A stretch of 34,961 nt of DNA. Source: a virus. Below, one piece after another: positions 23,830 through 33,513 of this stretch. Below the pieces are notes generated by a model that was not told where the DNA came from, searched no databases, and saw only the letters and a program-made list of their open reading frames with translations. The stretch spans positions 1 through 34,961 of IMG/VR virus record IMGVR_UViG_3300030105_002171, one strand, 5' to 3'. A program made the translations under genes and the position numbers. The stretch's first letter is position 1. Each line of letters starts with the position of its first letter.

Positions 23830-25367
23830 ATCGAGTTACCTTGCTGCCAAATCATGTCGTAACTGTTAAATTTTATCGTGATTGACTTTGTAGCGCCGTG
23901 GATCGCGGGCGAAGCCGCCTCGCCTAAGCCCATAACCGTCACCCAATTCGCAACCTGCGCCTCGCCCGTCCAGTAGGATTCATCCCATTTAGCAACATCC
24001 CACAGCGCTCCAGCGATAGTTGGCTCGCTAGGAATTGATGTCGGAGTAGCGGAGGAAAAGTCGATATTTAAATCTATGGCAAAACCGGGAACGCCAGTTG
24101 TCGTAAAGTGTGGCCGACAGAGCGTAAATAGCTTTTGATTGCCACGCGCTCCATAGTACGAAAATGCAGGCCGTATTTTCCAATCAATATTGGCAGCATT
24201 GTCATTCAAGCCGGTATCGGCCTTGTAAATTATTCCGCCGTCTTGAGCGCCAAAATACAGATCACCGTTATACAAAGCCCAGCAAGCCGCGTTTTGGTTG
24301 GTAAATTGGCACCACGCACCTGTTTGCGTGTTGATAACATACTGCAAAGCTACCGTTGTACTCGTTGGGATATTAAATAATTGATACGAACCTTGCGGGT
24401 AATGCAGCGACTGCCATCCAAAATTAGCGCCATAGCTTCGCGCAGAGGCCAAAAACTCGTTCTGAATATTGGTTGACATCGCCATGCTCGTGCTGGCAAC
24501 TTGATCAATCGGCAAAAATGTCGTCAGCGATATAGCGCCATCTTGCGTCGTCACGATTAAATCAGAACCCACTTTCTCAATGCACCGCCTACCAATAGGC
24601 TTGCCGATACTAAATACGCCAGACAACACCCAATCTGCGGCTGTGCTGGGATCGTTGCCCGAGTACAAAATAACCTCGCCTTCGGACGTTATTGCGACGA
24701 ATAGATCGTCGGGGCCAGAGCCACCATCCCGAGTCCATGAGCCGATCGCCATCAAATAGCCGCCTTTACGACATAGCCCGCTCAAATCGAACGTCGAAAC
24801 TGTGCCAGCCACGGAAACCACCGGCAAATAGCCAAATGTCAGGCTTTGTTTGAAAACGAAAAACAGCCGCCGCTGATGCGTCGTGACGTGAATAATGTTG
24901 GCTGCGGTGACGCTGGAAAGCGTTGGCGTAACAAAGGCTGAGCCATTGTAATAAATCGGCGCATCCTCTCCATTTACGAAATACAGAAAGTTGCCGCCCG
25001 ACGTTCCCATCATCGTGGTTTGCCATCTGGCATTCGTTTTGCCGGTGGCAATCGATGTTGAGCCACCTGCTGCGCTCGAATCGTAGATAACACTCCCGGC
25101 GGCGCTGAGTAGCTTGCGCGTTACCGGCCCCGCATATTCCACCAGCGTTTCTACAGCCCCAGTGCCGTTGCCGGTGCTATGCGATTCGTAGCCGCTACGC
25201 AAGTCGCAGCTTGTAAGATTCGGAAATACATTATCGAGCTGAACCGCAAAGTCTTCGGGCATATTTGCCAGTGAATCGCGGGCGTTCCAACCTCTCACGG
25301 GCGCAGGAATGCTGACGCTTTGCGACGTTTTGACTCTTTGAGCGTTGTTATTAAGCGGCTGTAACAT
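23826..25367 (-). CDS. Packaged-DNA stabilisation protein (P22 gp10-like)
   Basis: A 513-residue beta-rich protein. PAPVRGWNARDSLANMPEDFAVQLDNVFPN at the start (residues 22-51, described by its motifs PVRGWN and DNVFP) is characteristic of this group. Then come repeated blade-like segments (NFLYFVNGEDAPIYYNGSAF, DDLFVAITSEGEVILYSG, CWALYNGDLYFGAQDGG), consistent with a propeller. In P22 the protein closes the tail after packaging. It lies in the expected order after the adaptor. Confidence 0.8.
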   Translation of the reverse strand: MLQPLNNNAQRVKTSQSVSIPAPVRGWNARDSLANMPEDFAVQLDNVFPNLTSCDLRSGYESHSTGNGTGAVETLVEYAGPVTRKLLSAAGSVIYDSSAAGGSTSIATGKTNARWQTTMMGTSGGNFLYFVNGEDAPIYYNGSAFVTPTLSSVTAANIIHVTTHQRRLFFVFKQSLTFGYLPVVSVAGTVSTFDLSGLCRKGGYLMAIGSWTRDGGSGPDDLFVAITSEGEVILYSGNDPSTAADWVLSGVFSIGKPIGRRCIEKVGSDLIVTTQDGAISLTTFLPIDQVASTSMAMSTNIQNEFLASARSYGANFGWQSLHYPQGSYQLFNIPTSTTVALQYVINTQTGAWCQFTNQNAACWALYNGDLYFGAQDGGIIYKADTGLNDNAANIDWKIRPAFSYYGARGNQKLFTLCRPHFTTTGVPGFAIDLNIDFSSATPTSIPSEPTIAGALWDVAKWDESYWTGEAQVANWVTVMGLGEAASPAIHGATKSITIKFNSYDMIWQQGNSI

Positions 25368-26565
25368 TTTTAGATGGGGCGCGAGTCGCTGCGGGGCGCG
25401 TTAACGCCTGCTGCATTGTCGTAGTTTGCGGATAGTTTCTGCGTGGATCGTAGTTGATTATGGGCATATTCGGTTCAATTTGTACGCGGGGCGGCGCGAC
25501 ATAAGGCTTCGCAGCGGCCATAGTTCGATTTATCGGCGCAATCGGGGCGGTATTTATTGGCCGTGCGCCAGCATTAGCAATGCCAGGGTATGCCCCTGCA
25601 TAGGCGCTCGTTGGGTGCGGGCTAAAAGCAATGTTTTGATTTTCAGGCTCAAAAGTCGTGATTTCTCTATTGCCGCCTTGTAAATTACTATATGCAGTCG
25701 GCGTTCTAGTCACCCCCGATCGGTTTATATTGTCATATAAAGCTGCTCCGACTTGTCCAGCGGTGCGTAAATGGGGTGCTACCACTCCAAAAGCGGTGCT
25801 TAATCCTTGCCCTAGGGTACCTAATGTTGAAGCTGTTGATCCGGCGTTAGCGGCAGCGCCAACCATTCTATCGATTGAATTTCCTGCTGTTGTTGCTGGC
25901 CCTCCCAATGTACCCAACTTGTCGCCAATTACGCCGCCACCGTAAGCCAATGTTCCGGCAATGGCCGCATTTTTCGCAATATCGCCAAAGTCTCCGCCTT
26001 GCAGGGCAGTATTAAAAGCCGATCCAGCCGCTGCCCCCCAAGGGCCACCAAATACAGTTGCTCCTATCTGCACCACGGTGCCAAAGGCTTGCTTTAGCGT
26101 AAACTTTCTTTTGGGGCGCTGGTTTTTCCACTGAACGTGACGGCCAGCGTAATCCATCGCCGCAAATTTTTGTATGTCGTTCGCTCTATCTGGGTTTATG
26201 CCATTGTCCGTCATAAATGTTCGAGCGTCTTTCGCGAGCGAAGATCCAGGCGCGCCCTTTGCCAGCCCTTGATAGATGTCATATGCGTTGGCACCATCGG
26301 CATAGGTTCGAGACATTTGCATGCCCATGCCGACTATTGTTGGATCAAAGCGGTGATAGCCATCGGCATTGTGATCTAGATCAAAATTTGGATTCACCCA
26401 GCCGACTTCACCGAATTTCGGCAGATCGCCGAGTGTTTTTAGTCCCTGGCCGATATTTGGGTTAGGTTTTCCAGCAACCACTGGCTTTAACGCAGGTTCG
26501 GCGCGTGGCCTTGACGCCCCTGTACTTCGTGCTGGTGGAATATATTGTCCGGCTGGAGTACCCAT
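25351..26565 (-). CDS. Gly/Ala-rich virion protein, probable ejection component (404 aa)
   Basis: A 404-residue protein. Both ends are rich in Pro, Ala and Asn. The centre (TLKQAFGTVVQIGATVFGGP, then GDIAKNAAIAGTLAYGGGVIG) is a Gly/Ala-rich hydrophobic region able to insert in a membrane. That is common in podovirus internal proteins. It overlaps the stabilisation gene by 17 bases. No clear family; the role is inferred from position and composition. Confidence 0.55.
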   Translation of the reverse strand: MGTPAGQYIPPARSTGASRPRAEPALKPVVAGKPNPNIGQGLKTLGDLPKFGEVGWVNPNFDLDHNADGYHRFDPTIVGMGMQMSRTYADGANAYDIYQGLAKGAPGSSLAKDARTFMTDNGINPDRANDIQKFAAMDYAGRHVQWKNQRPKRKFTLKQAFGTVVQIGATVFGGPWGAAAGSAFNTALQGGDFGDIAKNAAIAGTLAYGGGVIGDKLGTLGGPATTAGNSIDRMVGAAANAGSTASTLGTLGQGLSTAFGVVAPHLRTAGQVGAALYDNINRSGVTRTPTAYSNLQGGNREITTFEPENQNIAFSPHPTSAYAGAYPGIANAGARPINTAPIAPINRTMAAAKPYVAPPRVQIEPNMPIINYDPRRNYPQTTTMQQALTRPAATRAPSKNVTAA

Positions 26566-26574
26566 GACATTAAT

Positions 26575-26784
26575 TCACGCTAATTTTGGCTGTAAATACT
26601 GCGACAATAGCGCCTTAGCCATTTCATCCCAATCCTCAGTAATTATATTACCGGCCATTTGACTCTGTTCTAAAACGGCTAGTTCTTCAGGGGTTAGGTT
26701 GTTTATCTGATCGGGCGCAATACTCGGAGCCGCATTCGCGCCATATTGCGCTAAATACGCCTGGATCTGCTCCTCGGTAACCAT
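26575..26784 (-). CDS. Small protein between adaptor and ejection genes (69 aa)
   Basis: Starts at 26784, sharing the A of the adaptor stop codon. It is acidic and helical (ITEDWDEMAKALLSQYLQ), with a Pro/Ala-rich linker. I do not recognise it. The short length and place suggest a chaperone or minor head-tail component. Confidence 0.6.
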   Translation of the reverse strand: MVTEEQIQAYLAQYGANAAPSIAPDQINNLTPEELAVLEQSQMAGNIITEDWDEMAKALLSQYLQPKLA

Positions 26785-27479
26785 TACGCCCAGCTCCCCT
26801 CGGGGATATAGACGCCGCGTGTCGGGGTATGGCCCGTCATATCTAATATTGGCCTACCACCTGCGCGGGACGTTTCCATCGCTAGTTTCTGCTCGTAGCT
26901 TCGATAATCTTCAGAATAATCAAGGCCGTTCTTTTTCTTGAATCGCCAGATAATTCCCATTTCCATCAGGTGTTCATCGAGGACACCGACATCGGTATCT
27001 GCTGCCCATTTCGACTGGTTAGTACCTGATGCGGACTGGCAAAAGTAAGTGGATTGATACTCAAATACCCAAGTATTACCAGCGGATGGGGCGGGGTATG
27101 CGTATAGCTTGCCACCGAATATTCTGTAGCTCGCATATGGGCCAGTAGCCGTGCGGGCTTTCAGTGCTTGCCATTCAATGGGGGAGAGCGGGCCACGCAC
27201 AGGTTGGGTGAGTGTTCGATCCCAGAACGTCGAGCTCGTGATATAGCTGAAGCCAGGGGCGAGAGTTGTCATGACGCCCTGTAATTCCGCCGCCAGCGAA
27301 GTGTGGGTAACTTCGATTTGGGTGGCAGGCCACGAAAATCTGTCTAACAACTCCCGCCCTTCCGTATTTGCCATCGCAAGCAGCGTGACAATGTTTTGAT
27401 CTGTCGAGCCAATCACAGCGGCTGGCTCACTCAAACCAATCGAGTCGCACGAATTTTGGACTATGGTTAGAAGTGTCAT
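26784..27479 (-). CDS. Head-tail adaptor / tail accessory protein (P22 gp4-like)
   Basis: A 231-residue protein. It contains MTLLTIVQNSCDSIGLSEP, TLLAMANTEGRELLDRFSWP, ITSSTFWDRTLTQPVRG, PLSPIEWQALKA and a late LMEMGIIWRFKKKNGLDYSE. This series matches the P22 gp4 type tail accessory family, which binds under the portal and starts the tail. Length and order are normal. It overlaps the upstream gene by four bases. Confidence 0.82.
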   Translation of the reverse strand: MTLLTIVQNSCDSIGLSEPAAVIGSTDQNIVTLLAMANTEGRELLDRFSWPATQIEVTHTSLAAELQGVMTTLAPGFSYITSSTFWDRTLTQPVRGPLSPIEWQALKARTATGPYASYRIFGGKLYAYPAPSAGNTWVFEYQSTYFCQSASGTNQSKWAADTDVGVLDEHLMEMGIIWRFKKKNGLDYSEDYRSYEQKLAMETSRAGGRPILDMTGHTPTRGVYIPEGSWA

Positions 27480-28108
27480 GCTGCCTCTTTTCTCGGCCTA
27501 CCGCGTTTTGCTTGGCTTGGACGTGCTTCCGAGTCATTCTGCAAAGCCGCAATTTGCTCGCTTTGCGTATGAATTAATTCTTCCATCGTTTCGATTTTTA
27601 TCTGCAACGCAGAGATTTCTTCAGCGGCTTTATTTGTTTCTGCGTTTTCGAGATAGATTTTGGCTTTTTTAACCAAAGCTAGGCCGCCCATGCCTAAGCG
27701 CCTAATTGCATCGGCGTTGGATAGCGCTAAATCTTCGACTGTCTGTATGCCTGCCTCTTGGCACGTTCTTAATTGCGCGGGGGTAACTCCCGGCCAATGT
27801 TTAACACTGGAGCCGTTTACGGGCACTTCTAGCCCTTGTTTCCAAGCGTCATAGGCTTGCAGGTAGTAGGGGATTGGGCGATCACCGCGCCTGTTGCCAT
27901 TCCGCCACTCGTTGAGTAGCTGCTCTGTGACGACTTTCTCGGAAACCAGCGTGCCTTGACTGCCTGCTGGTGTTAATTTCGCGTACTCGACATCCTTGTA
28001 TACCGGCATCCCGGCCTCAATTGATGCGTTTCTGTCTTCATCAGCTCGAAGTTCGAACTCGATATAACAGGGCCGCTCTTTGTTATCGCCCGCCAGAATG
28101 TCAACCAT
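27476..28108 (-). CDS. Podovirus neck-region protein with helix-hairpin-helix and AT-hook-like tail
   Basis: About 210 residues. I chose ATG 28108 (MVDILAG) with GGAG seven bases upstream. The middle has RRGDRPIPYYLQAYDAW, then WPGVTPAQLRTCQEAGI, then TVEDLALSNADAIRRLGMGG, a block known from a family of podovirus proteins near the head genes and shaped like a helix-hairpin-helix. A coiled coil follows. The end KRGRPRKEAA is AT-hook-like. It may contact DNA during or after packaging. It begins right after a terminator, so its expression level is set separately from the coat genes. Confidence 0.7.
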   Translation of the reverse strand: MVDILAGDNKERPCYIEFELRADEDRNASIEAGMPVYKDVEYAKLTPAGSQGTLVSEKVVTEQLLNEWRNGNRRGDRPIPYYLQAYDAWKQGLEVPVNGSSVKHWPGVTPAQLRTCQEAGIQTVEDLALSNADAIRRLGMGGLALVKKAKIYLENAETNKAAEEISALQIKIETMEELIHTQSEQIAALQNDSEARPSQAKRGRPRKEAA

Positions 28109-28124
28109 AAATGTCTCCAAAGAT

Positions 28125-28157
28125 TAAAAAAATGAGCGCCCAAAAGACAGGGCGCTC
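28125..28157 (-). terminator. Leftward intrinsic terminator after coat and decoration genes
   Basis: GAGCGCCC (28134-28141) and GGGCGCTC (28150-28157) form a perfect 8-bp stem with an 8-base loop. On the minus strand the stem is followed by seven T residues. It lies between the decoration-like gene and the neck gene, inside the late unit, and so probably lowers tail gene expression relative to coat. Confidence 0.85.
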
Positions 28158-28181
28158 ACAAGGGAGCTACTTAAGGCCTAA

Positions 28182-28685
28182 TTAAGCAGCAGTTCCGTCA
28201 TCCATGAACGGATATTGAATCTCAAACTCGGCAAGGCCTGTCGATGGTGTCCCGATAGCCGAGGCACCTTTTGCGAGTTTCACTCGATCACCAGCAACAA
28301 CAGCGTCGTCAATTTTGCCTGCTGTCGCAGTCGCATAGACTAAGCCGTTGTCCGCGTAACCAGCCAACACCGTGCCGACACCTTTGCCATAAATCTGATA
28401 CCAGCCGTACTGACTGGCAACATTAATTGACATAGAGATGCCGACGGGGCCGATGGCATTTGCCGCCAACAACGCAGTGGTGTTGTCATCTTGGTTAAAG
28501 GTGACGAAAGATCCGAGGAGTGTTGAAGCAACACCCGACAGATAGATAAACATCCCAGCTCCGTATGCCGTTGAAGCCGTATCGTTAGCTTGCACGATAG
28601 TCCCCAGCACTTGGTTTTGGGTTGTCGAAGTGTCGGCAATATTCTGCATACCGGCGATTGGGTTTATTATTTGATAGTCAGACAT
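28182..28685 (-). CDS. Capsid decoration-like protein
   Basis: A 167-residue Ala/Gly/Thr-rich beta protein directly after the coat gene, with a strong AGGAG site. Motifs include MSDYQIINPIAGMQNIADTS, LGTIVQANDTASTAYGAGMF and VYATATAGKIDDAVVAGD. Position and composition match small head proteins that decorate or stabilise the shell. The exact family is not certain. Confidence 0.65.
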   Translation of the reverse strand: MSDYQIINPIAGMQNIADTSTTQNQVLGTIVQANDTASTAYGAGMFIYLSGVASTLLGSFVTFNQDDNTTALLAANAIGPVGISMSINVASQYGWYQIYGKGVGTVLAGYADNGLVYATATAGKIDDAVVAGDRVKLAKGASAIGTPSTGLAEFEIQYPFMDDGTAA

Positions 28686-28710
28686 GATTTTCTCCTGATC
28701 TGATTTCCGG

Positions 28711-29685
28711 TTAAGCCTTCATTACGCCTTGCAGCGAACGATTGCTCACAGTCATATTGCCCTGCCAGATAATTGGCAGCACTTCAGCGTCTTGGTTTAC
28801 CGATGATTTCTCGGGGACTTCCGTCCAGTTTGCGTCGCGATGGGCGCAAAGGCCGATGTAATCGGTATTCAAGAAGTATGCGTGTTGATCAGGCATACCC
28901 GCCGCTAGACTGTCATATACCACGTCCGCGCCTTTGTACTTGAGCGAAGTCGTGCCGGTTTTCAGATCTGTCGTGTTGGTATAACGCTGGATTGAAGTCT
29001 GACTGTTGTCGAAGAACGTAAAATACGTGTCATCCATCACAATCAAATCAGGCTGATCATTGTTTCGCGTCAACTGCAACCACAGCGGAAGCATCATGCT
29101 TTCGATAGTGGTAGCCGATGGCGTGATCGCACCGCCGCCTTGAATTGGCGCAGCAGCGGACTGAAGTCCTGACTTCCAGAACGTATATGTCGATGAGTTG
29201 ATACCGCCAACCGTTCCCGTACCTGCATCAGAGACTAACGCTTGCAAACCGTTGATCTGGTTCGCTGCGGTGCCATCCGAATACATGTCGCTGGAAAAGT
29301 TGTTACCGGCAGTCTTCATGGCGTTTTTCAGCTTGTTTTTAACGAGCTTAATGACGCCTTCCTTACCGGCATTCTGACGAACTTCGAGGCCGCTGGCGAC
29401 GACGTTAATCGCAACCTGTTTCCACGAAAAGTTCGCAGCGGTAAACACTTCCGACTGCGCGATGTCTAGCGTGTCATATCCGCTATAGCGTTGGTACGTG
29501 CCATTCTCGGCATAATCCAACGGCACCTGAATTTCCCAACCGCCGGAGATCAGATCAACGCGATCCTTTTCCGTTAGCCGCTGGTGCAACGCAGTGTGGT
29601 TTGAAACGTTATCCGTAACGTATTTGTTTTTGAAGTGACGATACGTGATCGCCGATATTTCTGTAAAGCTACTATTAGCTGGCAT
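28711..29685 (-). CDS. Major capsid protein
   Basis: A 324-residue coat protein starting MPANSSFTEISAITYRHF. WEIQVPLDYAENGTYQRYSGYDTLDI and the following VAINVVASGLEVRQNAGKEG, then LKNAMKTAGNNFSSDMYSDG, are the strand-helix pattern of HK97-fold coats of this size. Its start has AAGAAGG upstream. It lies between scaffold and decoration genes. The HK97 fold is inferred; the order and length fit well. Confidence 0.88.
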   Translation of the reverse strand: MPANSSFTEISAITYRHFKNKYVTDNVSNHTALHQRLTEKDRVDLISGGWEIQVPLDYAENGTYQRYSGYDTLDIAQSEVFTAANFSWKQVAINVVASGLEVRQNAGKEGVIKLVKNKLKNAMKTAGNNFSSDMYSDGTAANQINGLQALVSDAGTGTVGGINSSTYTFWKSGLQSAAAPIQGGGAITPSATTIESMMLPLWLQLTRNNDQPDLIVMDDTYFTFFDNSQTSIQRYTNTTDLKTGTTSLKYKGADVVYDSLAAGMPDQHAYFLNTDYIGLCAHRDANWTEVPEKSSVNQDAEVLPIIWQGNMTVSNRSLQGVMKA

Positions 29686-29704
29686 GATTAAACACCTTCT
29701 TTAT

Positions 29705-30745
29705 CTACGCTGATATGCGCTCGTCAACTAAGGCTCCGATAAAATCATCTACATTTTTTGAATGAGCAACATTTGGCGGCAATGTGCCAGTAGATTGAAT
29801 GTTAGTTCCCCCGGCGCGTCGAGCGTTTGCGGCAGTTTGTTTTGCCTTGGCGACTCGTTGCGTGTTTGCTTTCGCTTGTCGATCAATTTCCATTTTCGAT
29901 GACACGCCATCATTGGCCGCTGCGGCCATCTTGTATGCTATGTCGAGATATTGATCGTGCGAGAGTCCGGGTTTACTTTCTTTCAAGCTAACGACGATCG
30001 GAACCATTTCATCATGGAGATCCTCATAAAACGGATGCGCTGCCGCAAAATCGTTTATGACGCCGCTTACTACTTGGCCTTGCTGCTGTAATTGTTGCTG
30101 GTTCTGTTGTGCAATATGATTTTCTTGAGCTGCTATTCGCTGCTGCAAATCAACAATTTGAGGATCGCTAGGGGCTTGTTGGCCTCCAGCGTGTTGGTTA
30201 GCTACATCAGCTAAGGATAATCCGCGACTTTCGAGAAGATAACTAGTAAACCCAATCGGATCTCTTTGCGCATAATCGGATAAAGAAAGTAGCTGTTCAA
30301 AACCCTGGGCTACATTCATACCGTTCATCGCAAATTGCTCACGCCTTGAGCCAGCTACCCTGTCGAGATCTTCGTAATATTTCCTTTGCTCTGCAACTTC
30401 CATCGTTTTTTTCGTGTAATCAGCCTCTTGCTCCTTAACGCGATCTGAAATCCATTGCTGGCTCTCAGGCGGTAAAGCGTAATATGCCTCACGATCTTTC
30501 GCCGACATCGACTGAGGCGCTGTAGTGATCTGAGATTCAGGCTCAGCGTTTCCCTCGTCAGTTACGGTTTCCGCCGATACTTCGACGGCTTCTTGGGGTA
30601 CGGATTCCTCCGCACGATCCCTAATTTCTTCAGCAGGGGATGACTCAATATCGGATGCTTCGGCAGCGTCAAACTGCTCACTAATAAAGTCACCAATAGA
30701 TTCCTCTACCGGCTCCGCACCAATTACTGCATCATCATCAGCCAT
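29705..30745 (-). CDS. Scaffolding protein
   Basis: A 346-residue acidic, Gln-rich helical protein just before the coat gene. I chose ATG 30745 (MADDDAVIGAEPVEESIGDF) with AGGGTGA upstream. Residues up to about 100 are very acidic. A charged coiled region follows (SDRVKEQEADYTKKTMEVAEQ, in part), then a Gln-rich stretch (QQNQQQLQQQGQ) near 220. The C-terminus is basic (KAKQTAANARRAGG), as scaffolds use to hold the coat. It is likely released before DNA enters. Confidence 0.82.
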   Translation of the reverse strand: MADDDAVIGAEPVEESIGDFISEQFDAAEASDIESSPAEEIRDRAEESVPQEAVEVSAETVTDEGNAEPESQITTAPQSMSAKDREAYYALPPESQQWISDRVKEQEADYTKKTMEVAEQRKYYEDLDRVAGSRREQFAMNGMNVAQGFEQLLSLSDYAQRDPIGFTSYLLESRGLSLADVANQHAGGQQAPSDPQIVDLQQRIAAQENHIAQQNQQQLQQQGQVVSGVINDFAAAHPFYEDLHDEMVPIVVSLKESKPGLSHDQYLDIAYKMAAAANDGVSSKMEIDRQAKANTQRVAKAKQTAANARRAGGTNIQSTGTLPPNVAHSKNVDDFIGALVDERISA

Positions 30746-30761
30746 ATTTTCACCCTGTTGG

Positions 30762-31079
30762 TTACCAATCAATTTCGTGGGCCATGTCCTGCGCGGCTTT
30801 ATCAACGGCTCGATCTATCGCTTCTTCATGCCGCTTCCGTCCGTGCTTTTTAACATCCTCAAATTCACCTTTTTCGTGAACTCGACACCCATGTTTCTCT
30901 AAATTCTTTGCGTGCTCGCGCTTCCCGTCGATAATGTCGCCGGTAATTGGACACTCATACGCCGCATAATCGCCCTGGACATACGGCCCAGACGCACGCT
31001 TCGCTGTTCTTGATGCAGACTGCCCGTAGCTCGATCTATCCCAAGAAATATTGTCGTAATTGTCTTTGTATGCGCTCAT
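30762..31079 (-). CDS. Small head-region protein with ITGxxI...GC motif (105 aa)
   Basis: Begins at ATG 31079 (MSAYKDNYDN); the Shine-Dalgarno is poor. The segment CPITGDIIDGKREHAKNLEK followed by HGCRV is a pattern of small phage proteins that lie between portal and scaffold. Two Cys and several His could bind zinc. The rest is charged and basic. Function unknown. Confidence 0.65.
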   Translation of the reverse strand: MSAYKDNYDNISWDRSSYGQSASRTAKRASGPYVQGDYAAYECPITGDIIDGKREHAKNLEKHGCRVHEKGEFEDVKKHGRKRHEEAIDRAVDKAAQDMAHEIDW

Positions 31080-31086
31080 AGTTGGA

Positions 31087-33513
31087 TTATTGCAACATAT
31101 TGCCTTGATCATCAACCACAACCGTAGTTTCAGTCACTTCTGGCTCGCCAGCCACAAGCATTGTTGTTTCTGCCAAAGGCAAATTAGTCGCAGACACCAC
31201 AGATTTAATGCGATCCATAATTTCCGCTGCTCGATTGAGTGCCTGCTCTGGATCTGTCAGTGTCTCATCGCCACCACCGAACTCCGCCATGATTGTCTTA
31301 GCCAGTTCGACTTGACGCTGTTTATCAGCCTCCATCGCCTCGAACTGCATTTTTTCGCGAGCCATCAACATGTCTGCTTGTATCTTGTTCGCCACATCAG
31401 GCTCTGGCTTCTGCGCCTCAAATTCCTTAATCGCTATTTCGCGCTCTCGCAATACCAATTCTTTTTCTTGCATCGCTAGATCGGCTTGCTTGATCTGAGA
31501 CTCTAACGTCATCTTCGCTTGATCAATCTGCATCTTCTGCTGAACTTCTTGTTGTTTGATCTGGGCTTCCTGCGCCTCAATCTGCAACTTCATTTGCAAC
31601 GCTTGCTCGACGCCTGCGCCCTCTTGCTGCTCTGCATTTGCTGTTGGATCGTTCTCGCCAATCATATCGAGTGCGTCCTCGACTTCGCGCCCAAGTTTGA
31701 ATCGACGCACAGCGGACATAATCATCGCTTTAGCCGCTTCAATCGGTAAATATCCAGCTTCTACCGCTGGCCCGGCGTCAGCAATAAATGCGGAGACACC
31801 TTGCAGCAGTTGGGTAATAGCTTGCTGATCAGCGGCGTAATCGCCAGAGATCGTAGAATCTGTCTCAATATCGACACGAAAACTGCGCTGCTTGTCGTCA
31901 CGCAAAAGCTGGATGCACTCATCCCACGTCGGTTTTTCCAGTATTTCCAGCATTTCCGGTGTCAGTGCGGGCGGAGCGGGCGGTACGGGCGGCGGCGCTA
32001 ATTCTGGTTGTCCGGGTGCCATAGGTGGCCCCATCGGTGGTGCTTGCATTGCCATGCTTTGCATCTGAGTTGTGATTATTTGTTGTTTTTCTTCCATTGT
32101 CGGCAACTGAATATCAGTCATCATCTGCAAAGACTCTGACGTGAATTGCTCGCTAATAATTTCAGCAGCAATACGAATTAAATCCCTAGCGTATCGCTGT
32201 ATGTCCCGGCGTGAATCATCGAGGCGCATTGTGCCGAACTGCACCTTGAGCTGCTGTGCGCCCAATGTCTCCATCGCCGCAGAGCTACCGCGCATAATGT
32301 CAGCAATGCCGGTGATTTCGTAAATGGTTGTCTTGATCTGCTCCCGCTGCTGGTAGAGCTGCCCGAGAATGCCTGCGATCTTCTCAATCGGCCACATCCA
32401 GATAGCATTCGCGAGTCCGCCAGATTGCATCAGCGGCAACACATCTTGCGCCGGAACCATCATATTCTCAGACGCATCCATGAGGTTCTGCATCTCGGTG
32501 ATGGTGCTGTCGTAAATGCCACGCACTTTGCACGCTGCAATAATGCCCGAAATTCTAAGCGTAATTTTGTCCAGCTCGTCGGCTTGATCACGATAAAACC
32601 GAAACGGCTCAACCGGCACCAAGCTGTCAGTGCTTTCCATCGCGTAGAGCGGGCGAGGCGTTGGAAAGAAGTTTCTGAGCTTTAATGGATCTTCTTCAGT
32701 CTTCAACGGGCGCTCTTTTAACGACTTGGAGATGTAAATCACCTCTTTTTGACGGTTACACCACACTTCCCATATCGTCGCTCTCTTAAACGTATCGGTT
32801 ATTGGCGCGCCATCTTTATCGTCCATTCCCATCGGGGCATAATCAAGCGTGACTTCCTCGCCCATCTTGTCGCCGAATTTTGATTTGAGTTCGTCGCGTG
32901 TCATCAAATGCCGAAATGCTACCCACTGGACTTGTTCCCAGGTTTGCCCGGGGCCGTGCCGAAAATCCGCCCAGCCGACATGCTCAAACTTAACTTCCTC
33001 GCCTTGCAGGGATTCGTAGCTGTCACCGCTCATTTCGTCGGTTTCGTCAGCAAACGCAGGGTTATAACGGACTCGGGTAACGCCGCGACCGCAGAGCTGT
33101 TGATCTTTCACCGCTAATCGCATGTACCGATCAAAGTCGCACTCATCCATCGTGAATGACAAACAGCGCTCAAGGACTTCGGAGACTTCTTTGCCGATGG
33201 GATCTGCATCCCGATACCGGCGGCGAACATCAGGTGACGGGCTTTGGTTATACAGAGTCGGGCAAATCGTCTGTACGTTGCTGTACAGAATGTTGAATCG
33301 ATTTGCGTTGTTATATCTCCCGGGCTGCGTGGAGTCTGTGTTCTCATCACGATAACGCGCCTCGACATCCCGCGCTCGCTTGCGCCAATCGGCTTCCTGC
33401 TTATCCGCTAAATCAAGCTCAGTCACCCAGCGATTAACAACCCCCGCTGGGCCTTTGCCTGCATCGGCTGGAGTTTCCATCGAGCCGTCATTGTTATAAT
33501 CGTTATCAGGCAT
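31087..33513 (-). CDS. Portal protein (P22-like, large)
   Basis: An 808-residue protein, the size of P22-type portals. The clip and wing region (residues 30-260) includes RYNNANRFNILYSNVQTICPTLYNQ, with later QWVAFRHLMTRDELKSKFGD and RPLYAMESTDSLVPVEPFRFY. A middle helix block (KTTIYEITGIADIMRGSSA) is the stem region. The end has a long Gln/Glu-rich coiled coil (about 640-720). Such portals form the DNA gate and often carry long helical barrels. The start has AAAGGG and GGAG upstream and overlaps the small basic gene by 8 bases. Confidence 0.9.
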   Translation of the reverse strand: MPDNDYNNDGSMETPADAGKGPAGVVNRWVTELDLADKQEADWRKRARDVEARYRDENTDSTQPGRYNNANRFNILYSNVQTICPTLYNQSPSPDVRRRYRDADPIGKEVSEVLERCLSFTMDECDFDRYMRLAVKDQQLCGRGVTRVRYNPAFADETDEMSGDSYESLQGEEVKFEHVGWADFRHGPGQTWEQVQWVAFRHLMTRDELKSKFGDKMGEEVTLDYAPMGMDDKDGAPITDTFKRATIWEVWCNRQKEVIYISKSLKERPLKTEEDPLKLRNFFPTPRPLYAMESTDSLVPVEPFRFYRDQADELDKITLRISGIIAACKVRGIYDSTITEMQNLMDASENMMVPAQDVLPLMQSGGLANAIWMWPIEKIAGILGQLYQQREQIKTTIYEITGIADIMRGSSAAMETLGAQQLKVQFGTMRLDDSRRDIQRYARDLIRIAAEIISEQFTSESLQMMTDIQLPTMEEKQQIITTQMQSMAMQAPPMGPPMAPGQPELAPPPVPPAPPALTPEMLEILEKPTWDECIQLLRDDKQRSFRVDIETDSTISGDYAADQQAITQLLQGVSAFIADAGPAVEAGYLPIEAAKAMIMSAVRRFKLGREVEDALDMIGENDPTANAEQQEGAGVEQALQMKLQIEAQEAQIKQQEVQQKMQIDQAKMTLESQIKQADLAMQEKELVLREREIAIKEFEAQKPEPDVANKIQADMLMAREKMQFEAMEADKQRQVELAKTIMAEFGGGDETLTDPEQALNRAAEIMDRIKSVVSATNLPLAETTMLVAGEPEVTETTVVVDDQGNMLQ

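Noticed and set aside
25426-25683. Rightward open frame inside the Gly/Ala-rich virion gene
   Set aside because: Shadow frame without start signal, opposite to a long leftward gene overlapping its neighbours in proper operon style.
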